DNA of 64,000 nt from Streptosporangium becharense (lineage in GTDB: Bacteria > Actinomycetota > Actinomycetes > Streptosporangiales > Streptosporangiaceae): assembly GCF_014204985.1 (NCBI RefSeq), contig NZ_JACHMP010000001.1:4030001-4094000 (forward strand). Reading direction: 5' to 3'. A program made the position numbers and the translations under genes. Positions 15,706 to 23,028 of the stretch are shown piece by piece. The notes under the pieces are model-generated. The model did not search any database. It saw nothing but the letters and a program-made list of their open reading frames with translations, and was not told where the DNA came from. The stretch's first letter is position 1. Each line of letters starts with the position of its first letter.

Positions 15706-17055
15706 ATGCGTGGTACGGCTCGTGCGCTCGCGACGGCAGCCGCCGCTCTCACTCTCGGCCTGGTCGCCGCCTGCTCGGGCGGCAGCGGATCGGCCGGTGA
15801 GCCGCCGGTCGACCAGGCCCGCACCCCGCAGGACCGCAAGACCGTCACCCTGAAGTACTGGACCTCGTTCCCGGCCGAGGCCACCCTCACGGAGACGCTC
15901 GCCGAGTTCGAGAGGACGAACCCCGGCATCGAGATCGAGCTGGATGTGCTCGACGGGGACGAACTCCGCAAGCGGCTGCCCGAGGCTCTGGAGGACGGCG
16001 AGGAGATCGACGTCGTCGGCCTGCCGATCCAGGAGATGACCGACACGGTCAAGGACCGCCTCCGTCCGGTCTCCGAGTGGGAGAGTGCACTGCCGGACGG
16101 TTGGCGGTCCAGGCTGGACGAGCGGGTGATCGAACAGGCGGGCAAGGCGGCCGGGGACGGCAAGCTGTACTCCGTCCCGATGGGGTCCGCCGGCGGCGCG
16201 ATCATGTATGCCAACGCGTCCCTGCTGTCCGAGCTCGGTGAGGACTTCCCGGAGACGGCCGCGGACCTGGAATCCATCGTCACGAGGGTCAAGAAGGAGC
16301 TCCCCGACGTCCGGCCGGTCGTCTTCTCCGGTGAACCGCGCCGCCTGGAGGAGATCCTGTTCACCGTCTCCGGTCAGTCCGACCCGTCGCTCGCCGCTGA
16401 CGTACTCGCCGGCCGCAGGCCGTGGAACGCCCCCGACCTGGTCGCGGCGCTGACCGCCTACGGTTCGCTCTTCGAGCGGGGGGTGCTCGACAAGTCCGCG
16501 CTGAACCTCAAGGGCGACCGTCCGGCGGAGCTGTTCGGCCAGGGCAAGGCCCTTTTCCTGGTGGACGACTCCGCTCAGGCTCGCCTGCTGTCCGCCTCGT
16601 ACCGCAGGACCGAGGGGATCGCCGTCGGTGACGTCGCCGCGGGAGCCTTCCCCGTCGTCCTGCCCGGCGGCAAGCCCGTCGCCCGTGGCCTGGCCGGGAC
16701 GGGGCTCGCGGTGCCCAAGTCCTCCAAGCACACGAAGGAGGCGGCCAGGCTGGTGGAATTCCTGGCGCTGGGAGACGGTGTCCCGGAATGGGCGGCGGAC
16801 ATGACGCTGATCCCCGCTCTCAAGGACTTCGAGATGGACTCCGCGGTGCTCGTCGGCGAGCCCGCCAAGGAGGGCTACGCGAAGATCCGTGAACTCGTCG
16901 GCACCGGCGGCCCGGCGTACCACTCGCCCGAGGCGTTCCTCAGCCGGGTGGAGGGCGAGGTCATCGGTGATCTCGTCCGGGGCCGGATCACCCCGAAGAA
17001 CGCGGCGAGCAAACTGGACAAGGAGTGGGCCGGCGGCCGGTACGACGGCAAGTGA
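15706..17055 (+). CDS. Extracellular solute-binding lipoprotein (family 1, sugar type)
   Basis: Lipoprotein of 449 aa. The signal peptide MRGTARALATAAAALTLGLVAAC ends in a lipobox (LVAAC). The mature part has TVTLKYWTSFPAEATLTETLAEFERTNPGIEIELDVLDG, the standard opening of carbohydrate-type ABC binding proteins, and later LYSVPMGSAGGAIMYANASLL, where such proteins read 'P...G...Y.N'. ATG 15706 has GGAGG upstream. There are no permease or ATPase genes nearby, so it is an orphan that must share a transporter encoded elsewhere or act as a sensor. The adjacent convergent histidine kinase makes a sensing role possible but unproven. Confidence 0.85.
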   Translation: MRGTARALATAAAALTLGLVAACSGGSGSAGEPPVDQARTPQDRKTVTLKYWTSFPAEATLTETLAEFERTNPGIEIELDVLDGDELRKRLPEALEDGEEIDVVGLPIQEMTDTVKDRLRPVSEWESALPDGWRSRLDERVIEQAGKAAGDGKLYSVPMGSAGGAIMYANASLLSELGEDFPETAADLESIVTRVKKELPDVRPVVFSGEPRRLEEILFTVSGQSDPSLAADVLAGRRPWNAPDLVAALTAYGSLFERGVLDKSALNLKGDRPAELFGQGKALFLVDDSAQARLLSASYRRTEGIAVGDVAAGAFPVVLPGGKPVARGLAGTGLAVPKSSKHTKEAARLVEFLALGDGVPEWAADMTLIPALKDFEMDSAVLVGEPAKEGYAKIRELVGTGGPAYHSPEAFLSRVEGEVIGDLVRGRITPKNAASKLDKEWAGGRYDGK

Positions 17056-17111
17056 CCGGGCTTCCGTACCGGCGGTGGAGGCTTCCCTGCGACTTCCCGC
17101 TGCGGATCGTG

Positions 17112-17173
17112 TCCGGCGGCGGATCACACTCCGGCGGCGGATCACATTCCGGCGGCGGATCACATTCCGGCGG
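17112..17173. repeat. 18-bp tandem repeat, about 3.4 copies
   Basis: TCCGGCGGCGGATCACAT-type 18-mers begin at 17112, 17130 and 17148, with a partial copy at 17166–17173. The array lies between the convergent 3' ends of the binding-protein and histidine-kinase genes and is followed by C/G-rich CCGGTCCCG-type repeats to 17277. No open frame here looks coding. Confidence 0.85.
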
Positions 17174-17277
17174 TGACCGGCTCCACCGGTCCCGCCGGTC
17201 CCGGTCCCGGCCCTGACCTCGGTCCCGCCGGTCCCGGTTCCGGTTCCGGTTTCGGCTCCGGCGGCGTCGGCCCGGTG

Positions 17278-18651
17278 TCAGACGGTGACGCTCGTCGTCA
17301 GCGGCAGCCGGAGGATCAACCGGGCACCCCGCCCGTTGGCGCTGTCGGCGGCGTACAGCCTGCCCCGGTGGGCGGCCGCGATGTCCCTGGCGATGGGCAG
17401 GCCCAGGCCGGTCCCTCCGGCGTCGCGGCTGCGCGCCGAGTCCAGGCGGGTGAAGCGCTGGAAGACCCGCTCGCGTTCCTCCGGCGGGATGCCGAGCCCG
17501 TCGTCGGTGACCTCCAGCACCGCCTCGCCGTCCGCCGTGCACACGTGGACCTGCACCTCGCTCATCGCGTGCCGGTCGGCGTTGGCCAGCAGGTTGGTCA
17601 GCAGCCGGGCCAGTTGGAGCCGATTGCCCCGCACGGTCACGTCGGGCTGGAGATCCAGGATCATCCGATGCCGGCACGGCCGCTGCTCCACCTCCATGGT
17701 GACGAGCGCGGCGAGGTCGATCTCCTCCGGAGACGCGTGCACCCCGGCGTCGAGGCGGGCCAGCAGCAGCAGATCGTCGACGATGGCCTGCAGCCGCTCG
17801 GCGTCACCCAGGGCCGACCGTATCGTCGCCCGGGGGTCTTCGGCCTCGGGGTCGGCGAGCGCCAGCTCCAGCTTGGTGCGCAGCCCGGTCAGCGGGGTGC
17901 GCAGCTCGTGGGAGGCGTCGGAGGCGAAGCGACGCTGGTTCTCCACGGCCCGCTCCAGCCTGCCGAGGGTCGCGTTCACGGCCTCGGTGAGCTCCGCCAC
18001 CTCGTCGCGGGGCTCGGAGACGGACATCCGGCGACTGAGGTCGGAGGCGTTGATCTCGGCCAGCTCGGCGCGGATCCGCGCGACCGGTTCCAGAGTCCGG
18101 CCGATCATGTGCCAGGTCACCCAGCCGAGCAGCCCGAGGAGCGCGAGGCAGAAGAACGTCAGACTGACCCCCAGGACGGAGGTGCTGAGCAGCGGGGGGT
18201 AGATGCCCGCCGCGTAGACCATCACGTCCCCGTAGGCGGAGACCCTGTTCCTGACCCCCACGATGGCGAAGCACGTCCGGGCCCCCTCGGAGGTGGAGGT
18301 GCAAGAGGTCGTGTCCACCCGGCTGTCACCGCCCGACGGGCGCGCCGCGGTCATCGGGGGCTGCCCCCGCATCGCCGGGCTGGCGGCGATCACCGCCCCG
18401 GCGCGGTCGACGATCTGGAGCCGGATGATCCGGTTCGTCGGCGGGATGGTGTCGATCCTCGGCCCGTCGTCGGCGATGACGGACGCCTTCCTGGCTGCCG
18501 TGGCCACCTGGTCGGTGAGGTCGTCCAGTGCCTTGGCCCGTATCCCCTGCAACGTCACCAACGCGCCCGTTCCCAGGACCAGTGCGAAGGCGACGAGCGC
18601 GGTGAGCGTCACCCGCCCTCTTATCGAGCGCGGACGTCGCAGCTTGATCAC
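17278..18651 (-). CDS. Orphan sensor histidine kinase
   Basis: Two-helix membrane kinase of 457 aa: helix 1 near the N-terminus (VTLTALVAFALVLGTGALV), an extracytoplasmic sensor of about 120 residues, and helix 2 (LLSTSVLGVSLTFFCLALLGLLGWV). A HAMP segment follows, then the H-box FASDASHELRTPLTG, N-box LLTNLLANADRHA, G1 DDGLGIPPEERERVF and G2 GTGLGLPIA. All catalytic boxes are intact. GTG 18651 (with GGGGA five bases upstream) begins VIKLRRPRSIRGR just before helix 1. No response-regulator gene is adjacent on either side, unusual for this Streptomyces-type class in which the regulator normally precedes the kinase. Confidence 0.9.
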   Translation of the reverse strand: MIKLRRPRSIRGRVTLTALVAFALVLGTGALVTLQGIRAKALDDLTDQVATAARKASVIADDGPRIDTIPPTNRIIRLQIVDRAGAVIAASPAMRGQPPMTAARPSGGDSRVDTTSCTSTSEGARTCFAIVGVRNRVSAYGDVMVYAAGIYPPLLSTSVLGVSLTFFCLALLGLLGWVTWHMIGRTLEPVARIRAELAEINASDLSRRMSVSEPRDEVAELTEAVNATLGRLERAVENQRRFASDASHELRTPLTGLRTKLELALADPEAEDPRATIRSALGDAERLQAIVDDLLLLARLDAGVHASPEEIDLAALVTMEVEQRPCRHRMILDLQPDVTVRGNRLQLARLLTNLLANADRHAMSEVQVHVCTADGEAVLEVTDDGLGIPPEERERVFQRFTRLDSARSRDAGGTGLGLPIARDIAAAHRGRLYAADSANGRGARLILRLPLTTSVTV

Positions 18652-18843
18652 GTTTCCCCCTGAAAGGCGCCTTTGTCCTGGAAGGTCGCCATTCGTACAT
18701 GTATAGGTGATCGATACCAATCTCGGAGTAAAGGCGCTTCCTGCTTTTTAGTTGAGAAAGGCAATGGTTTGCGGCTCTATAGAAGGTGATGTTCGGAGCC
18801 GTCCGGTGGCCCCGCCTCCTCGCCGGACTGTTACCATCCGCCG

Positions 18844-19371
18844 ATGGTTATCCGAGAGGGGCACCTCGGCGACGTCCCCGCCGTTCTGGCGATGTTCGAC
18901 AGCGCGGTGGCGTGGCTGACCGCCCGGGGACGCACCGGCCAGTGGGGCAGCGAGCCGTTCTCCGCCGACCCGGCCCGGGTCGAGCGGGTCACCCTGTGGG
19001 CGGCGTCCGGGGGGATGCGCATCGCCGAAGTCGACGGCAGGCCCGCCGGGTCCGTGGTCGTTGGGCCGCCGGTGGTGTACGTGGCCCCGGCGCCCGAGCC
19101 CGAACTGTACGTCCAGAGCCTCGTCGTCGACCGGCGGTTCCCGGGCCGAGGGGTCGGCGCCGCCCTGCTGACCCGGGCCCGGACCGAGGCCGCGGAGCGA
19201 GGGGTCGGGCTGCTCCGGGTCGACTGCTACGCCGGTGACGACGGGCGACTGGTCAGGTACTACGAGAGCCAGGGCTTCACCAGGGCCGAGACCTTCCACG
19301 TCGGCGACTGGCCCGGCCAGGTCCTCCAGATGCGGCTTCCTTCGGTGCCGGTTGACCTCAACCAGGCTTGA
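18844..19371 (+). CDS. GNAT-family N-acetyltransferase
   Basis: GNAT fold protein of 175 aa. LYVQSLVVDRRFPGRGVGAALLTRARTEA holds the acetyl-CoA pyrophosphate-binding motif A (RGVGAAL), followed by GVGLLRVDCYAGDDGRLVRYYESQGF (motif B, 'YYESQGF'). ATG 18844 begins MVIREGHLGDVPAVLAMFD, the usual first strand. The acceptor is unknown. Its stop codon lies inside the SoxR-like box that precedes the FMN-reductase gene. Confidence 0.88.
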   Translation: MVIREGHLGDVPAVLAMFDSAVAWLTARGRTGQWGSEPFSADPARVERVTLWAASGGMRIAEVDGRPAGSVVVGPPVVYVAPAPEPELYVQSLVVDRRFPGRGVGAALLTRARTEAAERGVGLLRVDCYAGDDGRLVRYYESQGFTRAETFHVGDWPGQVLQMRLPSVPVDLNQA

Positions 19372-19382
19372 GGTTGCATTCT
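19352..19382 (+). promoter_or_regulatory. SoxR box within a 19-bp-spacer promoter
   Basis: CCTCAA (19356–19361) and TTGAGG (19368–19373) form the dyad CCTCAA-N6-TTGAGG, with a further matching A/T pair outside. The core is the SoxR operator known from E. coli soxS and from Streptomyces SoxR targets. TTGACC (19352–19357) and CATTCT (19377–19382) can serve as -35 and -10 with a 19-bp spacer, the overlong spacing used by MerR-family activators. The next gene is an FMN reductase, and an enzyme of that type (SCO2478) is a known SoxR target in S. coelicolor. Confidence 0.8.
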
Positions 19383-19402
19383 GGTCGGTGCAGACCGACC
19401 AG
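19381..19402. promoter_or_regulatory. 9-bp perfect inverted repeat before the FMN-reductase start
   Basis: CTGGTCGGT (19381–19389) and ACCGACCAG (19394–19402) are a perfect inverted repeat separated by GCAG. It overlaps the end of the SoxR-type promoter and runs into the ribosome-binding site (AGGGGAG). It could be a TetR-type operator or a 5' leader hairpin that controls translation. Confidence 0.6.
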
Positions 19403-19413
19403 GGGAGACCGCC

Positions 19414-20109
19414 GTGCTCGACATCGCAGTGATCATCGCAAGCACTCGCGAGGGACGATTCGGGACGGCGGTGGGCCGGTGGTTCCTGGCCGAGGCGGGT
19501 CGCCGCGGTGACCTGGGCCTGGACGTGATCGACCTGAGCCGTACCCCGCTGCCCCCGCTCCAGCCCGCGCACGCGGGCGGCACCAGTGACACCGGCGGGA
19601 TCGGCGGCGCGGGCGGCACGGACGAGATCGGCGGCGCGGGCGGGGCGGACGGGGCGGACGGCGCGGACGGCGCGGGCGAGAGCAGCGGGGCGAATGGCAC
19701 GGATGACGCGGGCGGGGCGGCCCGCGCGCTCGCCGCCAGGATCGGTGCCGCCGACGGTTTCGTGGTGATCACTCCGGAGTACAACCACGGCTACCCCGCC
19801 GCCCTGAAGCTGGCCATCGACGCCGTCCGCTGGGAGTGGGCCGCCAAACCGGTCTGTTTCATCTCCTACGGCGGGATGTCCGGTGGCCTGCGTGCCGTGG
19901 AGCAGCTCCGGCTCGTCTTCGCCGAACTGCACACCGTCACCCTGCGCGACACCGTGAGCTTCCACGGGACGCAGGGCCGGTTCGACGAGAACGGTGACCT
20001 GACGGATCCCTCCGGCCCCTCGGCCGCGGTCAAGGTCATGCTGGACCAGCTCGTCTGGTGGGGCACCACCCTGCGCGAGGCCCGCGCGGCTCGGCCCTAC
20101 CGCGTCTGA
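19414..20109 (+). CDS. NAD(P)H-dependent FMN reductase with Gly/Ala/Asp-rich insertion
   Basis: Flavodoxin-fold reductase of 231 aa. VIIASTREGRFGTAVGRWF is the phosphate-binding loop, GFVVITPEYNHGYPAALKLAIDAV the characteristic PEYN segment, and KPVCFISYGGMSGGLRAVEQLR the third flavin loop. Family members are usually about 180–190 aa; the excess is a low-complexity stretch (residues about 53–105, rich in GGAGGADGADGADG-type repeats) inserted between strand 2 and the helix before PEYN. GTG 19414 has AGGGGAG upstream. The SoxR-type promoter predicts induction by redox-cycling compounds. Confidence 0.9.
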   Translation: MLDIAVIIASTREGRFGTAVGRWFLAEAGRRGDLGLDVIDLSRTPLPPLQPAHAGGTSDTGGIGGAGGTDEIGGAGGADGADGADGAGESSGANGTDDAGGAARALAARIGAADGFVVITPEYNHGYPAALKLAIDAVRWEWAAKPVCFISYGGMSGGLRAVEQLRLVFAELHTVTLRDTVSFHGTQGRFDENGDLTDPSGPSAAVKVMLDQLVWWGTTLREARAARPYRV

Positions 20110-20211
20110 CCTGCCGCCCGGTGGCCCCCGCAGTTCTCTCCCGAGCCGTCATACGTACGAAATCTTCAAACCGGGAGGATGGGAGGCAGATTTCCGATAT
20201 CTGGGGGATTT

Positions 20212-21963
20212 GTGGTCAGCGCGCTCGATCACCGCTACCGCGGTGAGCATCCCGTCCGTACGCTCGCCTACCTCTTCCGGGAAGACCGTCTCAAGCTGGT
20301 CGTGGCGGTCGTCGCCTTCCTGCTCAAGCACAGCCCCGTCTGGCTGCTGCCACTGGTGACCGCCAACATCGTCGACGTCGTGGCCGGTCGCCGTCCGGTC
20401 TCGCAGCTGTGGATCAACACGGGTGTGCTGCTCGTCCTGCTGCTCCTCAACTATCCCCTGCACCTGGTCTACGTGCGCTGCCTGCACGGCGCCATCCGCC
20501 GGATGGGCACCGGGCTGCGCTCCGCGCTCTGCCGCCGCATGCAGCAGCTCTCCATCGGATACCACTCGCGGGTCAGCGCCGCCGTACTGCAGACCAAGGT
20601 CATCAGGGACGTCGAGAGCGTGGAGCAGACCACCCAGCAGACCGCGGACACGGGCCTGTCCGCCCTCACCACACTGGTTGGCGGGCTGGCGGCGATCGCC
20701 CTGCGGGTGCCCGCCGCGATACCGGTCTTCCTGGTGGTCGTGCCGGTCGCCGCACTGCTCGTGATGCACATGCGCACCCGGTTGCGCGAGGACAACGAGA
20801 GTTTCCGCCGCGAGGTCGAACGGCTGTCCGCCCGGGTCGGTGAGATGACCACGCTCATCCCGATCACCCGCGCGCACGGCCTGGAACAGGACGCCCTGCA
20901 CCGCGTCGACGGCACCCTGACCAAGGTGCTGCGCAAGGGGCTCCGGCTCGACCTGCTCAACGGCAGCTTCGGGGCGATGGCGTGGATCCTGCTCAACACG
21001 CTCGGCGTCGCCTTCCTGGCAGGTTCGGCGCTCATCGCCCACTACCGGGTCATCCCTCTCACCGAGGGCGACGTCGTCATGCTCACCACCTTCTTCGCGA
21101 CCCTCACCTCCGCGGTGACCTCGCTGCTCAGCCTCACCCCGGTGATCAACAAGGGGCTGGCGTCGGTGCGGTCGATCGGCGAGGTGCTCCAGGCGCCGGA
21201 CCTGGAGCACAACGGAGGCAAGGAGAAGGTCACCGAGGTCCGCGGTGAGGTCGAGTTCCGCGACGTCGGGTTCTCCTACGGAGACGGTCCCGCGATCACC
21301 GGTTTCACCCTCAAGGTGGCCCCCGGCGAGACCATCGCCCTGGTCGGGCCGTCGGGCGCGGGGAAGTCGACCGTGCTGAACCTCGTCATCGGTTTCCTGC
21401 GGCCCACCGCGGGCCGGATCCTGCTGGACGGGCGCGACATGGAGACGCTGGACCTGAGGACCTACCGCAGGTTCCTGTCCGTCGTGCCGCAGGAGTCGAT
21501 CCTGTTCGAGGGCAGCATCAGGGAGAACATCACCTACGGCATGGCCGGAGTCTCCGAGGAACGGGTCCGGCAGGCCCTCCGGGACGCCAACGCGCTGGAG
21601 TTCGTCGACCGCCTCCCCACCGGGCTCGACACCGTCGTCGGGGAGCGGGGCGCCCGCCTGTCGGGCGGCCAGCGCCAGCGCCTGGCCATCGCCCGAGCGC
21701 TGATCCGGGACCCGCGCGTGCTCATCCTGGACGAGGCCACCTCCGCCCTGGACTCCCGGTCGGAGGCGCTCATCCAGCAGGCGCTGGCCAGGCTGGTGAC
21801 CGGGCGTACGGTCTTCGTCGTGGCCCACCGGCTGTCGACCATCCGCGGTGCCGACCGCATCGTGGTCATGCGCGACGGCGGGATCGAGGAGGTGGGCACG
21901 CACGAGGAGCTCATGCGGATGCGCGGTGTCTATGCGGGCCTGCAGAGCGCCCAGCTCGCCTGA
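20212..21963 (+). CDS. ABC exporter, fused permease–ATPase
   Basis: Half-transporter of 583 aa: a six-helix transmembrane domain (residues about 1–310) and a nucleotide-binding domain with Walker A GPSGAGKSTVLNL, Q-loop VVPQESILF, signature LSGGQRQRLAIAR, Walker B VLILDEATSALD and the H-loop VAHRLST. It would work as a homodimer or with another half. The open frame starts at ATG 20179, where GGGAGG lies too close; GTG 20212 with GGGGG at normal spacing is preferred. Such proteins export lipids, peptides or drugs; the substrate is unknown. Transcribed alone. Confidence 0.9.
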   Translation: MVSALDHRYRGEHPVRTLAYLFREDRLKLVVAVVAFLLKHSPVWLLPLVTANIVDVVAGRRPVSQLWINTGVLLVLLLLNYPLHLVYVRCLHGAIRRMGTGLRSALCRRMQQLSIGYHSRVSAAVLQTKVIRDVESVEQTTQQTADTGLSALTTLVGGLAAIALRVPAAIPVFLVVVPVAALLVMHMRTRLREDNESFRREVERLSARVGEMTTLIPITRAHGLEQDALHRVDGTLTKVLRKGLRLDLLNGSFGAMAWILLNTLGVAFLAGSALIAHYRVIPLTEGDVVMLTTFFATLTSAVTSLLSLTPVINKGLASVRSIGEVLQAPDLEHNGGKEKVTEVRGEVEFRDVGFSYGDGPAITGFTLKVAPGETIALVGPSGAGKSTVLNLVIGFLRPTAGRILLDGRDMETLDLRTYRRFLSVVPQESILFEGSIRENITYGMAGVSEERVRQALRDANALEFVDRLPTGLDTVVGERGARLSGGQRQRLAIARALIRDPRVLILDEATSALDSRSEALIQQALARLVTGRTVFVVAHRLSTIRGADRIVVMRDGGIEEVGTHEELMRMRGVYAGLQSAQLA

Positions 21964-22038
21964 GCCCGGAGCACGGGACGAGCCCACAGGGCCGAGCCGG
22001 AACACGGGACGAGCCCACAGGGCCGAGCCGGAACACGG
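21961..22038. repeat. Tandem 31–32-bp repeat starting at the stop codon
   Basis: A unit GAGCC(C)GG..CACGGGACGAGCCCACAGGGCC runs 21962–21993 and again 21994–22024, with a partial third copy to 22038. The first copy begins inside the TGA stop of the ABC exporter. The remaining 200 bp before the GH16 gene hold no gene I can support. Confidence 0.85.
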
Positions 22039-22239
22039 ACCGGCGGGTGAGGCAGCACCCGAGGCATGCCCGGAGCGCAGCGGGGGGGTACGGCAGGGAC
22101 ACGGCGGGGGGCATGGGCCCGGAACGCGAGGCAGAGGACCGCACCCGGGGCAGGCTGGTGGGGCATGGCCGGGGCACGGCCCGGAACGTGAGGAGGGTGC
22201 GGGACGTCGGTCCCGCACCCTCCCGGTGACCGGTCCGGC

Positions 22240-23028
22240 TCAGCCCGCTGTCTTCACCGCCGGCGGATAGATGCGCAGCCAGTCCACCTCCATCCACGCC
22301 TCCCCGTCGCTGCCCTGACCGGGGAACCAGTCGAGCTGCAGGCAGACCGACATCGGGCTCCGCGTGGCGTTGGCCGAGCGGAACCACTCCCGCCCGTCGA
22401 TGTAGCCGACGACGCCGCCCGGACCGATCTCCACCGCGTAGGTGTGCCAGGTGGTCATGTCGATGTCGGCGTGGGCCTGCTCCTGCCCTTGCGGGGTGTG
22501 GAGGAAGAAGTTCGGCCGCTGCCGCTCCGGGTCGTCGATGACCTCCAGGAAGTCGACCTCCTCACCGGTGGAGCTGCGTACGCTGCCACCGCCGTCCTCG
22601 GGCCAGAGCAGGGCGACGGGGTGGTACGAACCCGCCCCCGGATACAGGCGGATGCGAGTCTCCCACCGTCCGTAGGCCTGGCTGTGACGGGCGGCGAGCC
22701 CCGCGGTGGTGCCGTCGGCGCGGCCGTACAGGTAGAGCGCGCCGTTGCCGAGATAGAGCTGTTGCGAGGAACGGCGGCCGTTGCCCGCGTGTCCCGGCGA
22801 GTCGTAGAACATCCAGTCGGCCTGGTCGAGCTGCTCCTCGTCGAACTCCGCGCACCAGGCCGGCGCACCCCAGTCGTGGAGCTGGGCCGCGCTGACCTCC
22901 CCCGCCGTGCCCGGGGCACACGGAGCCCCGGAGACCACCTCACCCTGGGCCGCGCTGAGGGTGCTCACCGCCAGCGCCGCCACCATGGTGAGGACGGCCA
23001 CCCGTACGTGAGATCTGTCGATCTTCAT
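22240..23028 (-). CDS. Secreted glycoside hydrolase family 16 protein
   Basis: Protein of 262 aa with a Sec signal peptide (about residues 1–27). The GH16 catalytic signature EVDFLE is at residues 157–162, with Glu157 as nucleophile, Asp159 and Glu162 as acid/base. WYxxxPxxH-like concanavalin strands and DMTTWHTYAVEIGPGGVVGYIDG match the family core. Family members cleave beta-1,3/1,4-glucans, agar or similar polysaccharides, or transglycosylate; the target here is unknown. The ATG overlaps the stop of the Pro/Thr-rich gene (ATGA), making it the last gene of the seven-gene operon and suggesting a role at the cell surface together with the membrane proteins upstream. Confidence 0.88.
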   Translation of the reverse strand: MKIDRSHVRVAVLTMVAALAVSTLSAAQGEVVSGAPCAPGTAGEVSAAQLHDWGAPAWCAEFDEEQLDQADWMFYDSPGHAGNGRRSSQQLYLGNGALYLYGRADGTTAGLAARHSQAYGRWETRIRLYPGAGSYHPVALLWPEDGGGSVRSSTGEEVDFLEVIDDPERQRPNFFLHTPQGQEQAHADIDMTTWHTYAVEIGPGGVVGYIDGREWFRSANATRSPMSVCLQLDWFPGQGSDGEAWMEVDWLRIYPPAVKTAG

